Assembly: GCF_005144715.1 (NCBI RefSeq)
Contig: NZ_SWKR01000002.1
Span: forward strand, 2,160,227-2,224,226
DNA length: 64,000 nucleotides
DNA from: Sphingomonas baiyangensis
Lineage (GTDB): Bacteria; Pseudomonadota; Alphaproteobacteria; Sphingomonadales; Sphingomonadaceae
Reading direction: 5' to 3'
Translations under genes and position numbers: made by a program
Notes under the pieces: generated by a model
What the model saw: only the letters and a program-made list of their open reading frames with translations
What the model was told of the DNA's origin: nothing
The model's database searches: none
Part shown: piece after piece, positions 49,018-59,700 of the stretch
How the letters are laid out: every line of letters starts with the position of its first letter
Position numbering within the stretch: position 1 is the first letter of the stretch

Positions 49018-50180
49018 TGCGCTCCCGTCGGGGTCTGGGGCTCGGCCTGCGGCACCACCTGCGCCGGCGTGGCACGGCGCCCCGCTGCTTCGGGCAGCGG
49101 CAGATAAGGCGTGACGCCCGGCGCCTCGACGATCGTCTTGTTCGATTTGGCCAGCACGGCCTCCATCGTCTCATAATACAGACGGCGCCGCGTGACTTCG
49201 GGAGCCTGGCGATACTGCTCGTAGATCTTGTCGAACTGCGCGGCCTCGCCCTGCGAACGCGCGATCACCTGCTGCGCATAGGCGCGCGACTGGTTGATAT
49301 TGGCCTGTGCCTGCTGCTGGGCTGCCGACACCGCCTTGAAGTCCTCGTCCACCGCCTGCGGGGCGACGGCCTGCTTCACCGCGACGCCCTGCACGCGCAC
49401 ACCCGACCCATATTCGTCGAGAATTTCCTGCATCCGGTTGGCGACTTCGCCCTCGAGCGCGGTGCGACCGGCGCCGATCGCCTGGTCGAGCGTGGTACCC
49501 GCCACCGCCGCGCGCATCGCGCTTTCGGCAACGGCGCGCACGGTCTCGCGCGGATTGGCCAGCTCGAAGATGAAATCCTCGGCGTTCTTGATGTCCCAGC
49601 GTACCGAATAAGCCAGATCGATGATGTTCTGGTCGCCCGTCAGCATCAGGTTCTCGGTCGCGCCCTGCGGAAAGTCGTCGGTGCGGATTTCCTGCACGTC
49701 GACCACCTGCACGCTCGCGATCGGCGCTGGCAGCGTGAACTGGATGCCGGGCATCAGCGTGGTCGAGTAGCGGCCGAACAGCGAGACGACGCCGCGCTCC
49801 TGCGGGCCGATCGGATGGATCGAGGTGAAGGCGATCCACACCAGCGCCAGCACGCCCGCCGCGATCCACCACAGCCGCTGGCCGCCGGGCAGCTGGAAAT
49901 CGCCGTTGCCGCCAAAGCCGCCGCCCCCACCGCCGCCGCGCTTGGCACGCTTCAGGAACTCGTCAAGCGACGTCGCGGTGCCGGGCTTGCCCGGCCGCCG
50001 GCCTTCGGGCGGGAACGCCCAGGGGTTGCGCGGTCCTCCGCCATTTCCCCCATTGCCGCTGCCGCCGCCACCATTGCCGTTGCCGCCCGAGCCGCCGCCC
50101 GCACCGCCGCCCCATGGGCCTTTTGGATTTTCATTACGGAGCGCGCCAGCGCGCGCGATCCACCCCGATAGGTTCACCAT
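49014..50180 (-). CDS. hflK: HflK, modulator of FtsH protease
   Basis: The 388-residue partner of HflC begins with a long Gly/Asn/Pro-rich low-complexity cytoplasmic region (about 18-100). One membrane helix follows (103-122), then an SPFH domain (GPQERGVVSLFGRYSTTLMP, VQVVDVQEIRTDDFP, NIIDLAYSVRWDIKNAEDFI) and a helical segment with AVKQAVAPQAVDEDFKAVSA. It ends in a Pro/Gln/Ala tail. hflK is the first gene of the hflK-hflC-Do protease unit. It is divergent from mrp, with 71 bases between the starts. Confidence 0.95.
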   Translation of the reverse strand: MVNLSGWIARAGALRNENPKGPWGGGAGGGSGGNGNGGGGSGNGGNGGGPRNPWAFPPEGRRPGKPGTATSLDEFLKRAKRGGGGGGGFGGNGDFQLPGGQRLWWIAAGVLALVWIAFTSIHPIGPQERGVVSLFGRYSTTLMPGIQFTLPAPIASVQVVDVQEIRTDDFPQGATENLMLTGDQNIIDLAYSVRWDIKNAEDFIFELANPRETVRAVAESAMRAAVAGTTLDQAIGAGRTALEGEVANRMQEILDEYGSGVRVQGVAVKQAVAPQAVDEDFKAVSAAQQQAQANINQSRAYAQQVIARSQGEAAQFDKIYEQYRQAPEVTRRRLYYETMEAVLAKSNKTIVEAPGVTPYLPLPEAAGRRATPAQVVPQAEPQTPTGAQ

Positions 50181-50251
50181 GACAGTCTTTATAGGGGGCT
50201 GTCCGCCGATTTACAGTGGCACCGGCCAAAAGCCCGCCTACATCGCGCGGC

Positions 50252-51214
50252 ATGTCGATCCAGCACCAGCTCGAAGCGCTGCTCGCGCCGATCGCCGCGG
50301 GGCGCGCGAGCGTCCGCGTCGATGGCGCACGCGCCAGCATCATTCTCGACGTGACCGGCCTGCCCCCGGCCGCGCGCGATGCACTCGCCACCGAAGTTGA
50401 AGCCGCCGCCGGGAGCGTGGCGGGTATCGAGAGCGTGCGCGTCGCGCAGACCAGCACGCGCACCGAGCGCCGCTCGATCGCGGTCGCGAGCGGCAAGGGG
50501 GGCGTGGGCAAGTCGACCGTCTCGGCCAATCTGGCGGTGGCGCTGGCGGCGCGCGGGCGGCGCACGGGGTTGATCGACGCCGATATCTACGGCCCCTCGC
50601 AGCCGCGCCTGCTGGGCGTCGAAGGCATCAAGCCCGAAGCGCGCGACAAGAAGCTGGTGCCCGTGGCAACCGCGTTCGGCGTACCGCTCCTTTCGGTCGG
50701 ACAGCTCGTGGCGCCCGAAAAGGCGCTGGCGTGGCGTGGGCCGATGGCCACCAACGCGCTGGGGCAACTGGTCGATGGTGATTGGGGCGATGCCGACACG
50801 CTGATCGTCGACATGCCGCCGGGCACCGGCGACGTACAGCTCACCATGCTGCAAAAGCACCGCCCGGCGGGCGCGATCATCGTGTCGACGCCGCAGGATC
50901 TCGCCTGGATCGACGCGCGCCGCGCGATCGACCTGTTCGCACAGATGCAGGTTCCGATCATCGGCCTCGTCGAGAACATGGCCGGCTATGCCTGCCCCGC
51001 GTGCGGCGAAATCTCCGATCCGTTCGGCAATGGCGGCGCGGCGGCGGCGGCCGAGGCGCTCGATATCCCGCTGCTGGCGCGCATCCCGCTCGCCATCGGC
51101 ATCCGCACCGCCAGCGACGCGGGCGCCCCGCCGGCGGCGGGGAACGGCGCCGAAGCCGCCGCGTTCCTCGATCTGGCCGCGCAAGTGGAAGCGTGGCTCG
51201 ACCGGAAGGGATGA
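50252..51214 (+). CDS. Mrp/ApbC-type P-loop NTPase, iron-sulfur carrier
   Basis: The 320-residue protein has a short N-terminal FSCA/DUF59-like part (about 1-70) and a MinD-type ATPase domain: the deviant Walker A SGKGGVGKSTVSANLAV, LIDADIYGPSQPRLLG, DMPPGTGDVQLTM, and the CxxC cluster-binding motif CPACGEISDPFGNGG. Such proteins carry [4Fe-4S] clusters to target enzymes. The ATG at 50252 (MSIQHQL) is chosen over an upstream start within the short hflK spacer. Confidence 0.94.
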   Translation: MSIQHQLEALLAPIAAGRASVRVDGARASIILDVTGLPPAARDALATEVEAAAGSVAGIESVRVAQTSTRTERRSIAVASGKGGVGKSTVSANLAVALAARGRRTGLIDADIYGPSQPRLLGVEGIKPEARDKKLVPVATAFGVPLLSVGQLVAPEKALAWRGPMATNALGQLVDGDWGDADTLIVDMPPGTGDVQLTMLQKHRPAGAIIVSTPQDLAWIDARRAIDLFAQMQVPIIGLVENMAGYACPACGEISDPFGNGGAAAAAEALDIPLLARIPLAIGIRTASDAGAPPAAGNGAEAAAFLDLAAQVEAWLDRKG

Positions 51215-51218
51215 AGCG

Positions 51219-51647
51219 ATGCCGCTGACCAGCGACGAGGATATCAAGGCGCTGCTCGAAGGCGCGCGCACGATCGCGATGGTGGGGGCTTCAGACCGCC
51301 CCGACCGTGCCTCGAACGGCGTGATGGCGGCGCTGCAACGCCACGGCTACCGCGTGATCCCGGTCAACCCGCAAATCACCGGCACGCATATCCACGGCGA
51401 ATTCGTGTTCCGCGACCTCGCGCAGCTGGGCGACCCGATCGACATCGTCGACATCTTTCGCAATTCCGAAGCCGCCGGCGAAGCGGTGGACGAAGCGATC
51501 GCTATCGGTGCCAAGGCAGTGTGGATGCAGCTCGGCGTCGTCAACGAAGCCGCTGCCCAACGCGCCGAGGCGGCGGGGCTCAAGGTCGTGATGGACCGCT
51601 GCCCCAAGATCGAGATCGCGCGACTGGGAGTGGCGGCAGTCAGCTAG
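51219..51647 (+). CDS. CoA-binding domain protein (YccU-like)
   Basis: The 142-residue single Rossmann domain has ARTIAMVGASDRPDRASNGV (nucleotide-binding loop), HGYRVIPVNPQ, IDIVDIFRNSEAAGEAVDEA, KAVWMQLGVVNEAAAQRAEA and MDRCPKIE, the full signature of the CoA-binding/YccU family. It starts 4 bases after the mrp stop (GAAGCG before the ATG) and is co-transcribed. The biochemical role is not known. Confidence 0.93.
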   Translation: MPLTSDEDIKALLEGARTIAMVGASDRPDRASNGVMAALQRHGYRVIPVNPQITGTHIHGEFVFRDLAQLGDPIDIVDIFRNSEAAGEAVDEAIAIGAKAVWMQLGVVNEAAAQRAEAAGLKVVMDRCPKIEIARLGVAAVS

Positions 51648-51660
51648 TCGCGCACCCCAC

Positions 51661-52488
51661 TTAATCGCGCAGCAGCTCGTTGATGCTCGTCTTGCTGCGC
51701 GTCTGCGCATCGACGCGCTTGACGATCACCGCGCAATACAGCCCCGGCTTGCCGTCGCCGCCGCCCATCGTGCCGGGCACCACTACCGAATAGGCCGGCA
51801 CTTCGCCGCGGAACACTTCGCCGCTCGCGCGGTCGACGATCTTGGTCGAGGCGCCCAGATATACGCCCATCGACAGTACGGCACCCTGGCGTACGATCAC
51901 ACCTTCGGCGACTTCGGCGCGCGCGCCGATGAAGCAATCGTCCTCGATGACTACCGGATTGGCCTGGAGCGGCTCGAGCACGCCGCCGATACCCGCGCCG
52001 CCCGAGAGATGCACGTTGCGGCCGATCTGCGCGCAGCTGCCGACCGTAGCCCAGGTGTCGACCATCGCGCCTTCGCCCACATAGGCGCCGATATTGACGA
52101 AGCTCGGCATCAGCACCGCGCCCTTGCCGACGAACGCCCCGCGCCGCACCACGCTGCCCGGCACCGCGCGGAAGCCCGCCGCGCGAAACTCGGCCTCGCT
52201 CCAGCCGCTGAACTTCGAGGGCACCTTGTCCCACCAGTGGCCGGCGCCGGGGCCGTTGTCGATCAGTGCATTGTCGTTGAGGCGGAAGCTCAGCAGCACC
52301 GCTTTCTTGAGCCACTGATTCACCTGCCAGCCGCCTTCGCCATCGGGCTCGGCGACACGCGCGGTGCCCGCATCGAGCATCGCGAGCGCACGTTCGACGG
52401 CAAGGCGCGTGTCACCCATCGTGCCGAAGCCCAGCTCGGCGCGGTTTTCCCAGGCGGCGTCGATCGTGGCGGCAAGGTCGTGCGTCAT
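51661..52488 (-). CDS. dapD: 2,3,4,5-tetrahydropyridine-2,6-dicarboxylate N-succinyltransferase
   Basis: The 275-residue enzyme succinylates tetrahydrodipicolinate in lysine and meso-diaminopimelate synthesis. It has the helical N domain ([13 protein letters not shown]), [18 protein letters not shown], and a left-handed beta-helix of hexapeptide repeats ([39 protein letters not shown]). [20 protein letters not shown] then precedes a C-terminal domain. A GGAGG ribosome-binding site precedes the ATG at 52488. It overlaps the upstream HAD gene by 4 bases. Confidence 0.97.
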   Translation of the reverse strand: MTHDLAATIDAAWENRAELGFGTMGDTRLAVERALAMLDAGTARVAEPDGEGGWQVNQWLKKAVLLSFRLNDNALIDNGPGAGHWWDKVPSKFSGWSEAEFRAAGFRAVPGSVVRRGAFVGKGAVLMPSFVNIGAYVGEGAMVDTWATVGSCAQIGRNVHLSGGAGIGGVLEPLQANPVVIEDDCFIGARAEVAEGVIVRQGAVLSMGVYLGASTKIVDRASGEVFRGEVPAYSVVVPGTMGGGDGKPGLYCAVIVKRVDAQTRSKTSINELLRD

Positions 52489-53150
52489 CGGTCCTCCAGC
52501 GCCGCGCTCAGCCACGCGGCGAGATCATGAGTGGTGTAGTCGACATAAGCGCGGTCGCCGCAGCCATGTTGTTCGGAGCCGTTGTCGACCCAGAGCGTCG
52601 CCATGCCGATCGCCTTGGCAGGCGCGAGGTTGCGCGCCATGTCCTCGGCGAACAGCGCGCGCGTAGGGTCGATGCCGTAGGCGTCGCACAGCCCGTCATA
52701 GGCGCTGGCGTGCGGCTTGGGACGATAGCGCGTCTTGTGGATGTCGTGCACCGCTTCGAACGTATCCGACAGGCCGAGCCGGTCGAGCACACGGCGCGCG
52801 TAGGGCTCGTCGCCGTTGGTAAACACCAGCTTGCGACCCGGCAGCCGCGCGATCGCCGCGCCCAGCTCGGGCGCGGGCGACAATACGCTCATGTCGATAT
52901 CGTGGACGAAATCGAGGAAGTGGTGCGGATCGATATCGCGCTCGACCATCAACCCTGAGAGCGTGGTGCCGTGCGCATGAAAGTGGCGCTTCTGGATCGT
53001 CCACGCCGCCTCGCGATCGCAACCCTCGATATCGCAGATATACTGCGTCATCCGCGCCTCGATCTGCCCGAACAGCGCCGTACCCGCAGGATAAAGCGTA
53101 TTGTCGAGATCGAAGATCCAGGCATCGATATGGGCAAGGCGCGCATCCAT
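52485..53150 (-). CDS. HAD-family pyrimidine 5'-nucleotidase (SDT1-like)
   Basis: The 221-residue phosphatase has motif [12 protein letters not shown] (nucleophile and acid Asp), a cap region with [18 protein letters not shown] and [12 protein letters not shown], motif [14 protein letters not shown], motif III Lys in [11 protein letters not shown] and motif [19 protein letters not shown]. This matches the SDT1/YjjG-type nucleotidases that dephosphorylate pyrimidine nucleotides. It overlaps dapD by 4 bases and likely precedes it on one mRNA. Confidence 0.93.
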   Translation of the reverse strand: MDARLAHIDAWIFDLDNTLYPAGTALFGQIEARMTQYICDIEGCDREAAWTIQKRHFHAHGTTLSGLMVERDIDPHHFLDFVHDIDMSVLSPAPELGAAIARLPGRKLVFTNGDEPYARRVLDRLGLSDTFEAVHDIHKTRYRPKPHASAYDGLCDAYGIDPTRALFAEDMARNLAPAKAIGMATLWVDNGSEQHGCGDRAYVDYTTHDLAAWLSAALEDR

Positions 53151-53271
53151 GTGGCGCGCGATAGGCGGGCCGCAAGTGTGGGGCAAGCGGTGGCGCGCGG
53201 CAACGCACGTTTGATCGCGCCGAGATAAAGCTATGCTGGCGAAATGCCCGGTCGATCGCCATCTCACTGCG

Positions 53272-54270
53272 ATGACCCGCTATGCCATGCTCGATCTCGT
53301 CCCCGTCCGTCAGGGCGGCGATGTCGCCCAGGCGCTGGCCGAAGCCGCAAGGCTCGCCGCGCATGCCGAACGCCACGGCTATGCCCGTTACTGGGTGGCC
53401 GAGCATCACGGCATGGAAGGGATCGCGGGCGGCGCCACCGCGGTCGTGCTCGCGCATGTCGGCGCCGCCACCTCGACCATCCGCATCGGTGCGGGCGGGA
53501 TCATGCTGCCCAACCATGCGCCGCTGGTGATCGCCGAGCAGTTCGGCACGCTCGATGCGCTCTATCCCGGTCGCATCGATCTGGGGCTGGGGCGTGCGCC
53601 CGGATCGGACCAGCGCGTCGCCGCCGCGCTGCGCCGTACGCTCGACAGCGACCCCAATGGCTTCCCGCGCGACGTGCTCGAGCTGCAAAGCTATTTCGCC
53701 GATGACGGCCAGACGGGCATCCGCGCCACCCCCGGCGCGGGCGCACAGCCCGAGATGTGGATATTGGGCTCGAGCCTGTTCGGCGCGCAACTCGCGGCGA
53801 TGCTCGGCCTTCCCTATGCCTTCGCGTCGCATTTCGCGCCCGACGCGCTCGATCAGGCGCTGGCGATCTATCGCCGCGACTTCCGCCCCTCGGCAGTGCT
53901 CGACCGACCCTATGCGATGGCAGGCTTCAACATCTTCGCCGCCGATACCGACGACGAGGCGCGCTATCTCGCGAGCTCGATGGAACAGTCGTTCGTTGCG
54001 CTACGCACGGGCAATCCGGGCAAGCTTCCGCCGCCGGTGCGCGACTATCGCGCCGGGCTGGGCGGCCAGGGCGCCGCGATCCTCGACCATGTGCTGCAAT
54101 GCTCGGCGATCGGTTCGCCGGCGACGGTCGCGCGCGAGGTGGCGGCGTTCGTCGAGCGCACCGGCGTCGACGAACTGATGGTGACGGGCGCCACCTTCGA
54201 TCCCGACGCGCGACTGCACAGCGCAGCGCTTGCCGCCGAGGTGATCGACGGACTGCGCGTGCCCGCCTGA
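53272..54270 (+). CDS. LLM-class flavin-dependent monooxygenase (luciferase-like)
   Basis: The 332-residue TIM-barrel protein has [73 protein letters not shown] and [13 protein letters not shown], typical of the YhbW-type subgroup of LLM oxidoreductases. These use reduced FMN and O2; the substrate is not predictable. I chose the ATG at 53272. An in-frame ATG at 53233 adds 13 residues without a good ribosome-binding site. Its stop abuts the stop of the convergent kinase gene with no spacer. Confidence 0.9.
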   Translation: MTRYAMLDLVPVRQGGDVAQALAEAARLAAHAERHGYARYWVAEHHGMEGIAGGATAVVLAHVGAATSTIRIGAGGIMLPNHAPLVIAEQFGTLDALYPGRIDLGLGRAPGSDQRVAAALRRTLDSDPNGFPRDVLELQSYFADDGQTGIRATPGAGAQPEMWILGSSLFGAQLAAMLGLPYAFASHFAPDALDQALAIYRRDFRPSAVLDRPYAMAGFNIFAADTDDEARYLASSMEQSFVALRTGNPGKLPPPVRDYRAGLGGQGAAILDHVLQCSAIGSPATVAREVAAFVERTGVDELMVTGATFDPDARLHSAALAAEVIDGLRVPA

Positions 54271-55650
54271 TTACCCCGCCATCGGCAGCCTCAGGCGCAC
54301 CAGCAGCCCGCCCAGGTCCTCGCTCTCCTCGAGGCTGACGGTGCCTTCGTAGATTTCGGCGACGTCGCGCACGATCGCGAGGCCGAGCCCCGTGCCCGGC
54401 TTGCCGCTGTCGAGCCGGACGCCGCGGTCGAAGATGCGGATGCGATCGGCTTCGGGAATACCGGCACCGTCGTCCTCGACGAGAATCTCGACGAAACCGC
54501 TTTCGGCGCGCACCGTGATGAACACGCTGCCGCCGCCATATTTGGCGGCGTTTTCGACCAGATTGCCCAACAGGTCGTCGAGGTCCTGCCGCTCGATATG
54601 CGCGACCAGATCCTTCTGGCCGTCGATGTCGATGCGCACATGGCGATAGAGCCGCGCGACCGCACGCTCGACCGCCTCGATCGACGGCCACACTTCGGCA
54701 CGGCTGTGCGCGCTGCCACGCCGGCCGACGGCGCGCGCGCGCGCGAGATGATGGTCGACCTGCCGGCGCATCGTCCGCGCCTCGCGCACGACGGTGGCGG
54801 GCAGATCGTCGCTTTCGGCGGTGGCGGCGTTCATGATGACGGTGAGCGGCGTCTTGAGCGCGTGCGCGAGATTGCCGGCATGGCGCCGCGCTTCCTCGGC
54901 CTGGCGTTCGTTATGCGCGATGAGGCCGTTCAGTTCCTCGACCATCGGCGCCACCTCGGCGGGCATCGGCCCGTCGATGCGCGGCGCGTTGCCGCCGCGC
55001 ATCCGCGCCAGCTCGCGTTGCAGCTTCTTGAGCGGCAGCAGCCCGTACCATGTCTGCAACGCGGCCATCACGATGAGGCCGACGCCTAGCAGCAGGAAGC
55101 TGCGCACCAGCGTCTGCCGGAGTGCGGCGATCTGCGCGTCGAGCATCTCGCGGCTCTGCGCGATCTGGAAGCGCCACCAGATGTTCGAATTGGGCAGCCG
55201 CACGTCGCGCTCGGCGATGCGCAGCCGCTCCTCGGGAAATTCGCGACTGTCATAGGTCCGCGCCTCGCCATCGGGCTCGGAGGGGCGCACGCGAAGCCGC
55301 CGGTCCCATAACGAGCGCGACGGAAAGGCATCGTAACCGCGCCCGCTCACCTGCCAGTAGAGCCCCGAATAGGGCTCGAAAAAGCGCTGGTCGGCGAGCT
55401 CGCGGTTGAACGCCACCTCGCCCTCGGGACCGATTTCGGCCGAAACGATCATCGACGTCAGCAGATAGTCGAGTTGATCGTCGAAATTGCGCGTAATCGC
55501 GCTCGACAACACGCTGTCGAGCGCCAGTCCTCCGCCCGCCAGCAGGACCATGATCCACCCGCTGGCGATAAGAATCATCCGCCGGCTGAGCGAGCCGGTC
55601 ACGCGGACATAGGGGCGCGGCCGCTCGGCAGGTGCAGTGTCGATCGACAC
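54271..55650 (-). CDS. PhoQ-like sensor histidine kinase
   Basis: The 459-residue inner-membrane kinase has a first membrane helix (about 25-48), a periplasmic sensor of about 135 residues (50-182; WQVSGRGYDAFPSRSLWDRR and NSNIWWRFQIAQ), and a second helix (183-203). The HAMP-like region is followed by the PhoQ-type H-box AGNLAHALKTPLTVIM (His263) and a HATPase domain with LVENAAKYGGG, VEDDGAGIPE and GTGLGLAIVRDVAEIY. It is 9 bases after its response regulator, so they are co-transcribed. Confidence 0.93.
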   Translation of the reverse strand: MSIDTAPAERPRPYVRVTGSLSRRMILIASGWIMVLLAGGGLALDSVLSSAITRNFDDQLDYLLTSMIVSAEIGPEGEVAFNRELADQRFFEPYSGLYWQVSGRGYDAFPSRSLWDRRLRVRPSEPDGEARTYDSREFPEERLRIAERDVRLPNSNIWWRFQIAQSREMLDAQIAALRQTLVRSFLLLGVGLIVMAALQTWYGLLPLKKLQRELARMRGGNAPRIDGPMPAEVAPMVEELNGLIAHNERQAEEARRHAGNLAHALKTPLTVIMNAATAESDDLPATVVREARTMRRQVDHHLARARAVGRRGSAHSRAEVWPSIEAVERAVARLYRHVRIDIDGQKDLVAHIERQDLDDLLGNLVENAAKYGGGSVFITVRAESGFVEILVEDDGAGIPEADRIRIFDRGVRLDSGKPGTGLGLAIVRDVAEIYEGTVSLEESEDLGGLLVRLRLPMAG

Positions 55651-55659
55651 GTCGCGCGA

Positions 55660-56337
55660 TCAGGCGGCGGGCGGCGCGTCGGGCTCGTCGAGGCTGTAGC
55701 CGAGACCGCGGATCGTGGTGATGACGTCGGCGCCGAGCTTTTTGCGGATGCGCGTGACGAACACCTCGATCGTGTTCGAATCACGATCGAAATCCTGGTC
55801 ATAGATATGCTCGATCAGCTCGGTGCGGCTCACCACCTTGCCCTTGTGATGGAGCAGGTAGCTGAGCAGCTTGTATTCCTGCGCGGTGAGCTTCACCGGA
55901 TCGCCCGCCTTGGTGACCTTGCCCGAGCGCGTGTCGAGCCGGATGTCGCCTGCCGTGAGCTCGGCCGAGGCATTGCCGCTGGCACGCCGGATCAGCGCGC
56001 GCAGCCGCGCGATCAGTTCCTCGGTCTGGAAGGGCTTGGCAACATAATCGTCGGCGCCAGCGTCGAGGCCGGCGACCTTGTCGGACCAGCTGTCGCGCGC
56101 GGTGAGCACCAGCACCGGCGTCGCCTTGCCTTCGCGGCGCCAGCGATCGAGCACCGTCAGCCCGTCGACTTCGGGCAGGCCGAGATCGAGGATGATCGCG
56201 TCATACTGCTCGGTCGAGCCGAGGAAATGGCCCTCCTCGCCGTCCGAAGCCAGATCGACGGCATAGCCCGCACCTTCGAGCGTGTTCGACAATTGCTGCC
56301 GCAGATTGGGCTCGTCCTCGACGATCAGTACTCGCAT
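55660..56337 (-). CDS. PhoP-like OmpR-family response regulator
   Basis: The 225-residue regulator has a receiver domain with the acidic pair in VEDEPN, Asp51 in AIILDLGLPEVDG, Thr79 and Lys101 (VAKPFQ). A winged-helix DNA-binding domain follows (LTAQEYKLLSYLLHHKGKVV, IEHIYDQDFDRDSNTIEVFV, TIRGLGYSLDEP). It lies 19 bases after the PepSY gene and 9 before the kinase. In PhoPQ-type systems, PhoP regulates envelope genes in response to low Mg2+ or envelope stress. The signal here is not known. Confidence 0.94.
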   Translation of the reverse strand: MRVLIVEDEPNLRQQLSNTLEGAGYAVDLASDGEEGHFLGSTEQYDAIILDLGLPEVDGLTVLDRWRREGKATPVLVLTARDSWSDKVAGLDAGADDYVAKPFQTEELIARLRALIRRASGNASAELTAGDIRLDTRSGKVTKAGDPVKLTAQEYKLLSYLLHHKGKVVSRTELIEHIYDQDFDRDSNTIEVFVTRIRKKLGADVITTIRGLGYSLDEPDAPPAA

Positions 56338-56356
56338 GTGCCTGCCTCCCCTTTAT

Positions 56357-56686
56357 TCAGCGATCGCCCGAGCGGCCGAGAATTTGCCCCGATCGCCCGT
56401 CGACCTCGATCCAGATGACGTTGCCGTCGCGCAGGAACTTCAGCGTGTAGACCGCGGTTCCCGAATCGAAATCGAAGCCGATGTAGCGGGCGCCCTTCGC
56501 CTTGGGCACCACGCGCCGCTCGATCTCGCGCAGTGGCAGGATGCGTCCCTGCATCCGCGCCTCGTGCGCGGCGCGGTGATCGCCCTTGCGCTGCGGCGCG
56601 TCCGTCGTGCGGGCAGTCGCCGGCAACGGCGGCGCCAGCAGGCCGGCGGCCAGCAGAATGGACAACGGACGCATCACCATCCGCAT
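56357..56686 (-). CDS. PepSY-domain exported protein
   Basis: The 109-residue protein has a signal peptide (MRMVMRPLSILLAAGLLAPP, ending PATA) and a basic segment. One PepSY domain follows (about 50-105): GRILPLREIERRVVPKAKGA, YIGFDFDSGTAVYTLKFLRD, VIWIEVDGRSGQILG. Such proteins are periplasmic and often sit next to two-component systems as likely modulators. An ATG at 56749, overlapping the tamB stop by one base (TGATG), would add 21 residues before the signal peptide. I prefer 56686 for the cleaner signal sequence. Confidence 0.85.
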   Translation of the reverse strand: MRMVMRPLSILLAAGLLAPPLPATARTTDAPQRKGDHRAAHEARMQGRILPLREIERRVVPKAKGARYIGFDFDSGTAVYTLKFLRDGNVIWIEVDGRSGQILGRSGDR

Positions 56687-56748
56687 CGCATAGGGCCGAT
56701 GGCTTGAATAGCCTATGAATGGCCGCTGGCCAGGTGCTTGCTCGCGCA

Positions 56749-59700
56749 TCAATAGTCGCGCGACACCCGCACGTTGGCGCTTTGTCGCCCGATCGTCGAG
56801 ATGGAGGAGAGTAGCGAAAGCCAGCGTGTGATCTGGAACTCGACGCGCGTCGCCGAATAGCCCTGCCCGTCGGAGATGATCTCGACATAGGTGCGCCGCG
56901 TCACGAACTTGCCCGCCGCGATCGCGGTGCCCTGCCCGGTCTGCGGATCGGCGGCGATGATGCGCAGCCGATCGAGACCCGCCGCACGGCGCACCGCGTT
57001 GATGGGATTGAGCCCGTCGCCGCCATCCTGCAACGCCGCCACCGCCGCGGCCAGCTGCAAAGCCTCTGGCGCCGACAGATTGGTGATCGAGGTGCCGAAC
57101 AGCAGCCGCGACAAGAGCTCGTCCTCGGGTAAGGCGGGCACGCTCGAGAAGGTGATCTCGGGCCGCAGCGCATTGCCGCCGACACGGATCGTCGCGTTCA
57201 GCCCCTGCGTGTCGGCATTGGCGACGATGTCGAGCGCTGGATTGGCGGGCACCGATCCGTCGAACTGGATGCTGCCGCGATCGAGATCGAAATCGCGCCC
57301 CGCAAACTCGTAGTCGCCGCGGACGAGATCGAGCCGGCCGCGGATCTGCGGATTGGTCGGCTCGCCGCCGATACGCAGATTGGCCGCCCATTCGCTGTCG
57401 AGGCCGAGCCCGGTCACGATCATGCCGCCGGGTGCCCGCGCGCGCAGATCGAGCCGCCACGGCGTCGCCACCGCCGCCTCGACATCATCGCCTTCGGGCC
57501 GGTTGATCTCGGTGACGGCGAGGCGTGGCAGCGGCGTGGCGGCAACCGCGCGGCCGAGCTGGTAGCGGCTGGCATCGAGCGTCACCTCGCCCCCGATCGT
57601 GCCACCGGCGCCGTCCGAACGGATCGTGATTGGCCCAGTGACCGTCGCGCCAAAATCGTCGCGGTCGATCAGCAGCGCGCGACGTGCCTCGATCGCCAGG
57701 TCGATGCCGAAGCCGCGCGCCGCCGACAGATCGAAGCTGCCCGATCCCGACACCGTACCGTCGCCCCGGTCGCGCGCCTGGAAGCGATCGACGACGAGGC
57801 GCGAGCCGTCGAACCGCCCCGACGCCGCGACATTGCGCAGCACCGTGCCCGTCACCGCGCTCTCGATGCGCGCATCGGTCGTACGGACCGCGCCGCGAAT
57901 GCGCGGATCGGCTAGACGGCCGGTCACGTCGGCACCGATCGCGACGGGGCCCGAAAGGTCGAACAACTCGATACCCGTGAGCCGCCAGAGCGAATCGGCC
58001 GGGCCATTGTAGCGCAGCTGGCCGAACAGCGCGGCGTTGGCGAGCCGGTCGGCCAGGCTGCCCTGCCCGAGCGGCGCAAGCCGCATCTGCGCGCGGCCGA
58101 TGGTACGCCCGCCGCTTGCCATCACCGCGCGTAGTCCCGCGCGGGCAGGAGACAGGTTCGCGCGGACGCCGAGGTCGATGGGCCGCGACGACAGGACAAG
58201 CCCGGCACGCGCGAGCCCGCGCACCGTCATGTCGATCGACCCCGTCGGCGCGCCGCTCGCGTCGCTCGCGTAGCGCACGCTGCCCGATGCGGTGCCGCCA
58301 AGCCCCAGGCCCGGAAAGCCGATGTCGAGCACGGTGAGCGGCATGGCGCGCACGCTGGCGTCGATCGCGGTCGCGTCGCCGCCGAACCGCCCCGCGAGCG
58401 TGCCCTCGCCCCCTGCGAAGGTCAGCCGTGTCGAGCCGAGCTGCCAGCCATCGTCGTCGCGTGTCAGAACCGCCGGCGCGACGAGCTTGAGCGGCCGCCC
58501 GTCGACGCTGCCGCCGCCCGTCACGGTGTAGCGGTCATCGGCAATCGCGATATCGGCATCGATTGCGAATCCGCGCCCGCGCGACCCCGCGAGGGTCACC
58601 TTCGCGCTGCCGCTGCCACCGCGCAGCCGGCCGCTGGCATCGAGCCGCGCGAGACTGAGCGCGCCACGCCGCAGCCCGCGAGCCGTCAGCCTCGCCTCGA
58701 TGCTCGCGCCTTCGGGGTCGAGCAGGCTCGAAAAGGTCAGTCGCCCGCTGCGGATCGCGAGGTCGCCGGCGATCGTCGCACCTTGCGCGGTCACATCGCC
58801 GGTGATGCCCTGCACGCCCCCCTGCGGCACGAATTGCAGATTGCCGGCGAGCCCGCCGCCGGTGAAATCGATGCGCCCGTCGAAGCCGCCGGCGACGATC
58901 ACCAGCGCACCCTTGCCGCGCGTGCCGGCCACGTCGATGCGTGCGACCTCGATGCGCGGGGTGCCGCCCGACGGCAGCACGATCGTGCCGTCGCTCTCGA
59001 ACGGCCCGAGCCGCGATCCGCCCGCGGCGGTGAAGCGATAGCCTTCGGCAACCGGATCGAGCCGCGCCTGCACATCGGCCAGCCCCAGCGTGTCATTGGG
59101 CGAAGCGAGGCGCAGCTCGACACGCGGGCGGGCGATGTTGCCGTCGAGCTTGAGCGTGACGGGTCCGTAGGTCGCGTGGCGCCCACTCCCTTCGAAATAG
59201 AAGCTGCCGTCGACGCGGCGCAGCCCGTTGCCGCGCACGTCGAGTAGCGGCGAATTGAGCACCAGACCGCGGAAATAGAGCACACGATCAGGGCCGCGTT
59301 CGAGCCCCGTCGCGATCCGTGGCAGCCCACCGAACAAGGTGGCGAAGAAACTGTTGTCGAGCCGCAGCACGCGCGCGGTACCGCGTCCGACGATGCGCGT
59401 ACCGCCGCTGGCGCCGGGCACTACCGTCAGCCGCGAATCGACCTCGACCAGCCCGAGGCCGGGGATAAGATAGCGCTGGAGTCCGCCCGCCAGCCCTACC
59501 TCGTAGCGGCCGGTGGCGAGATCGAGGAACAGCATGATCCGGCCCGAAAGCTGGTCCGAGCGCAGTTCGAGCCGGTCGCTGGTGACGCTTTGCGCCGTCA
59601 CCGCGAGCGGCCCGGTCACCACCAGGTTGCGCAATATGCCCCCCGCTACCTCGCCCACGCCCGTCACGCGCGCGGCGGTAAGGCGCACGGGCACGATCAC

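Noticed and set aside
48092..49174. N-terminal extension of the Do protease frame across hflC
   Set aside because: This is the wrong frame of hflC; the membrane/signal segment begins at the ATG at 48091.
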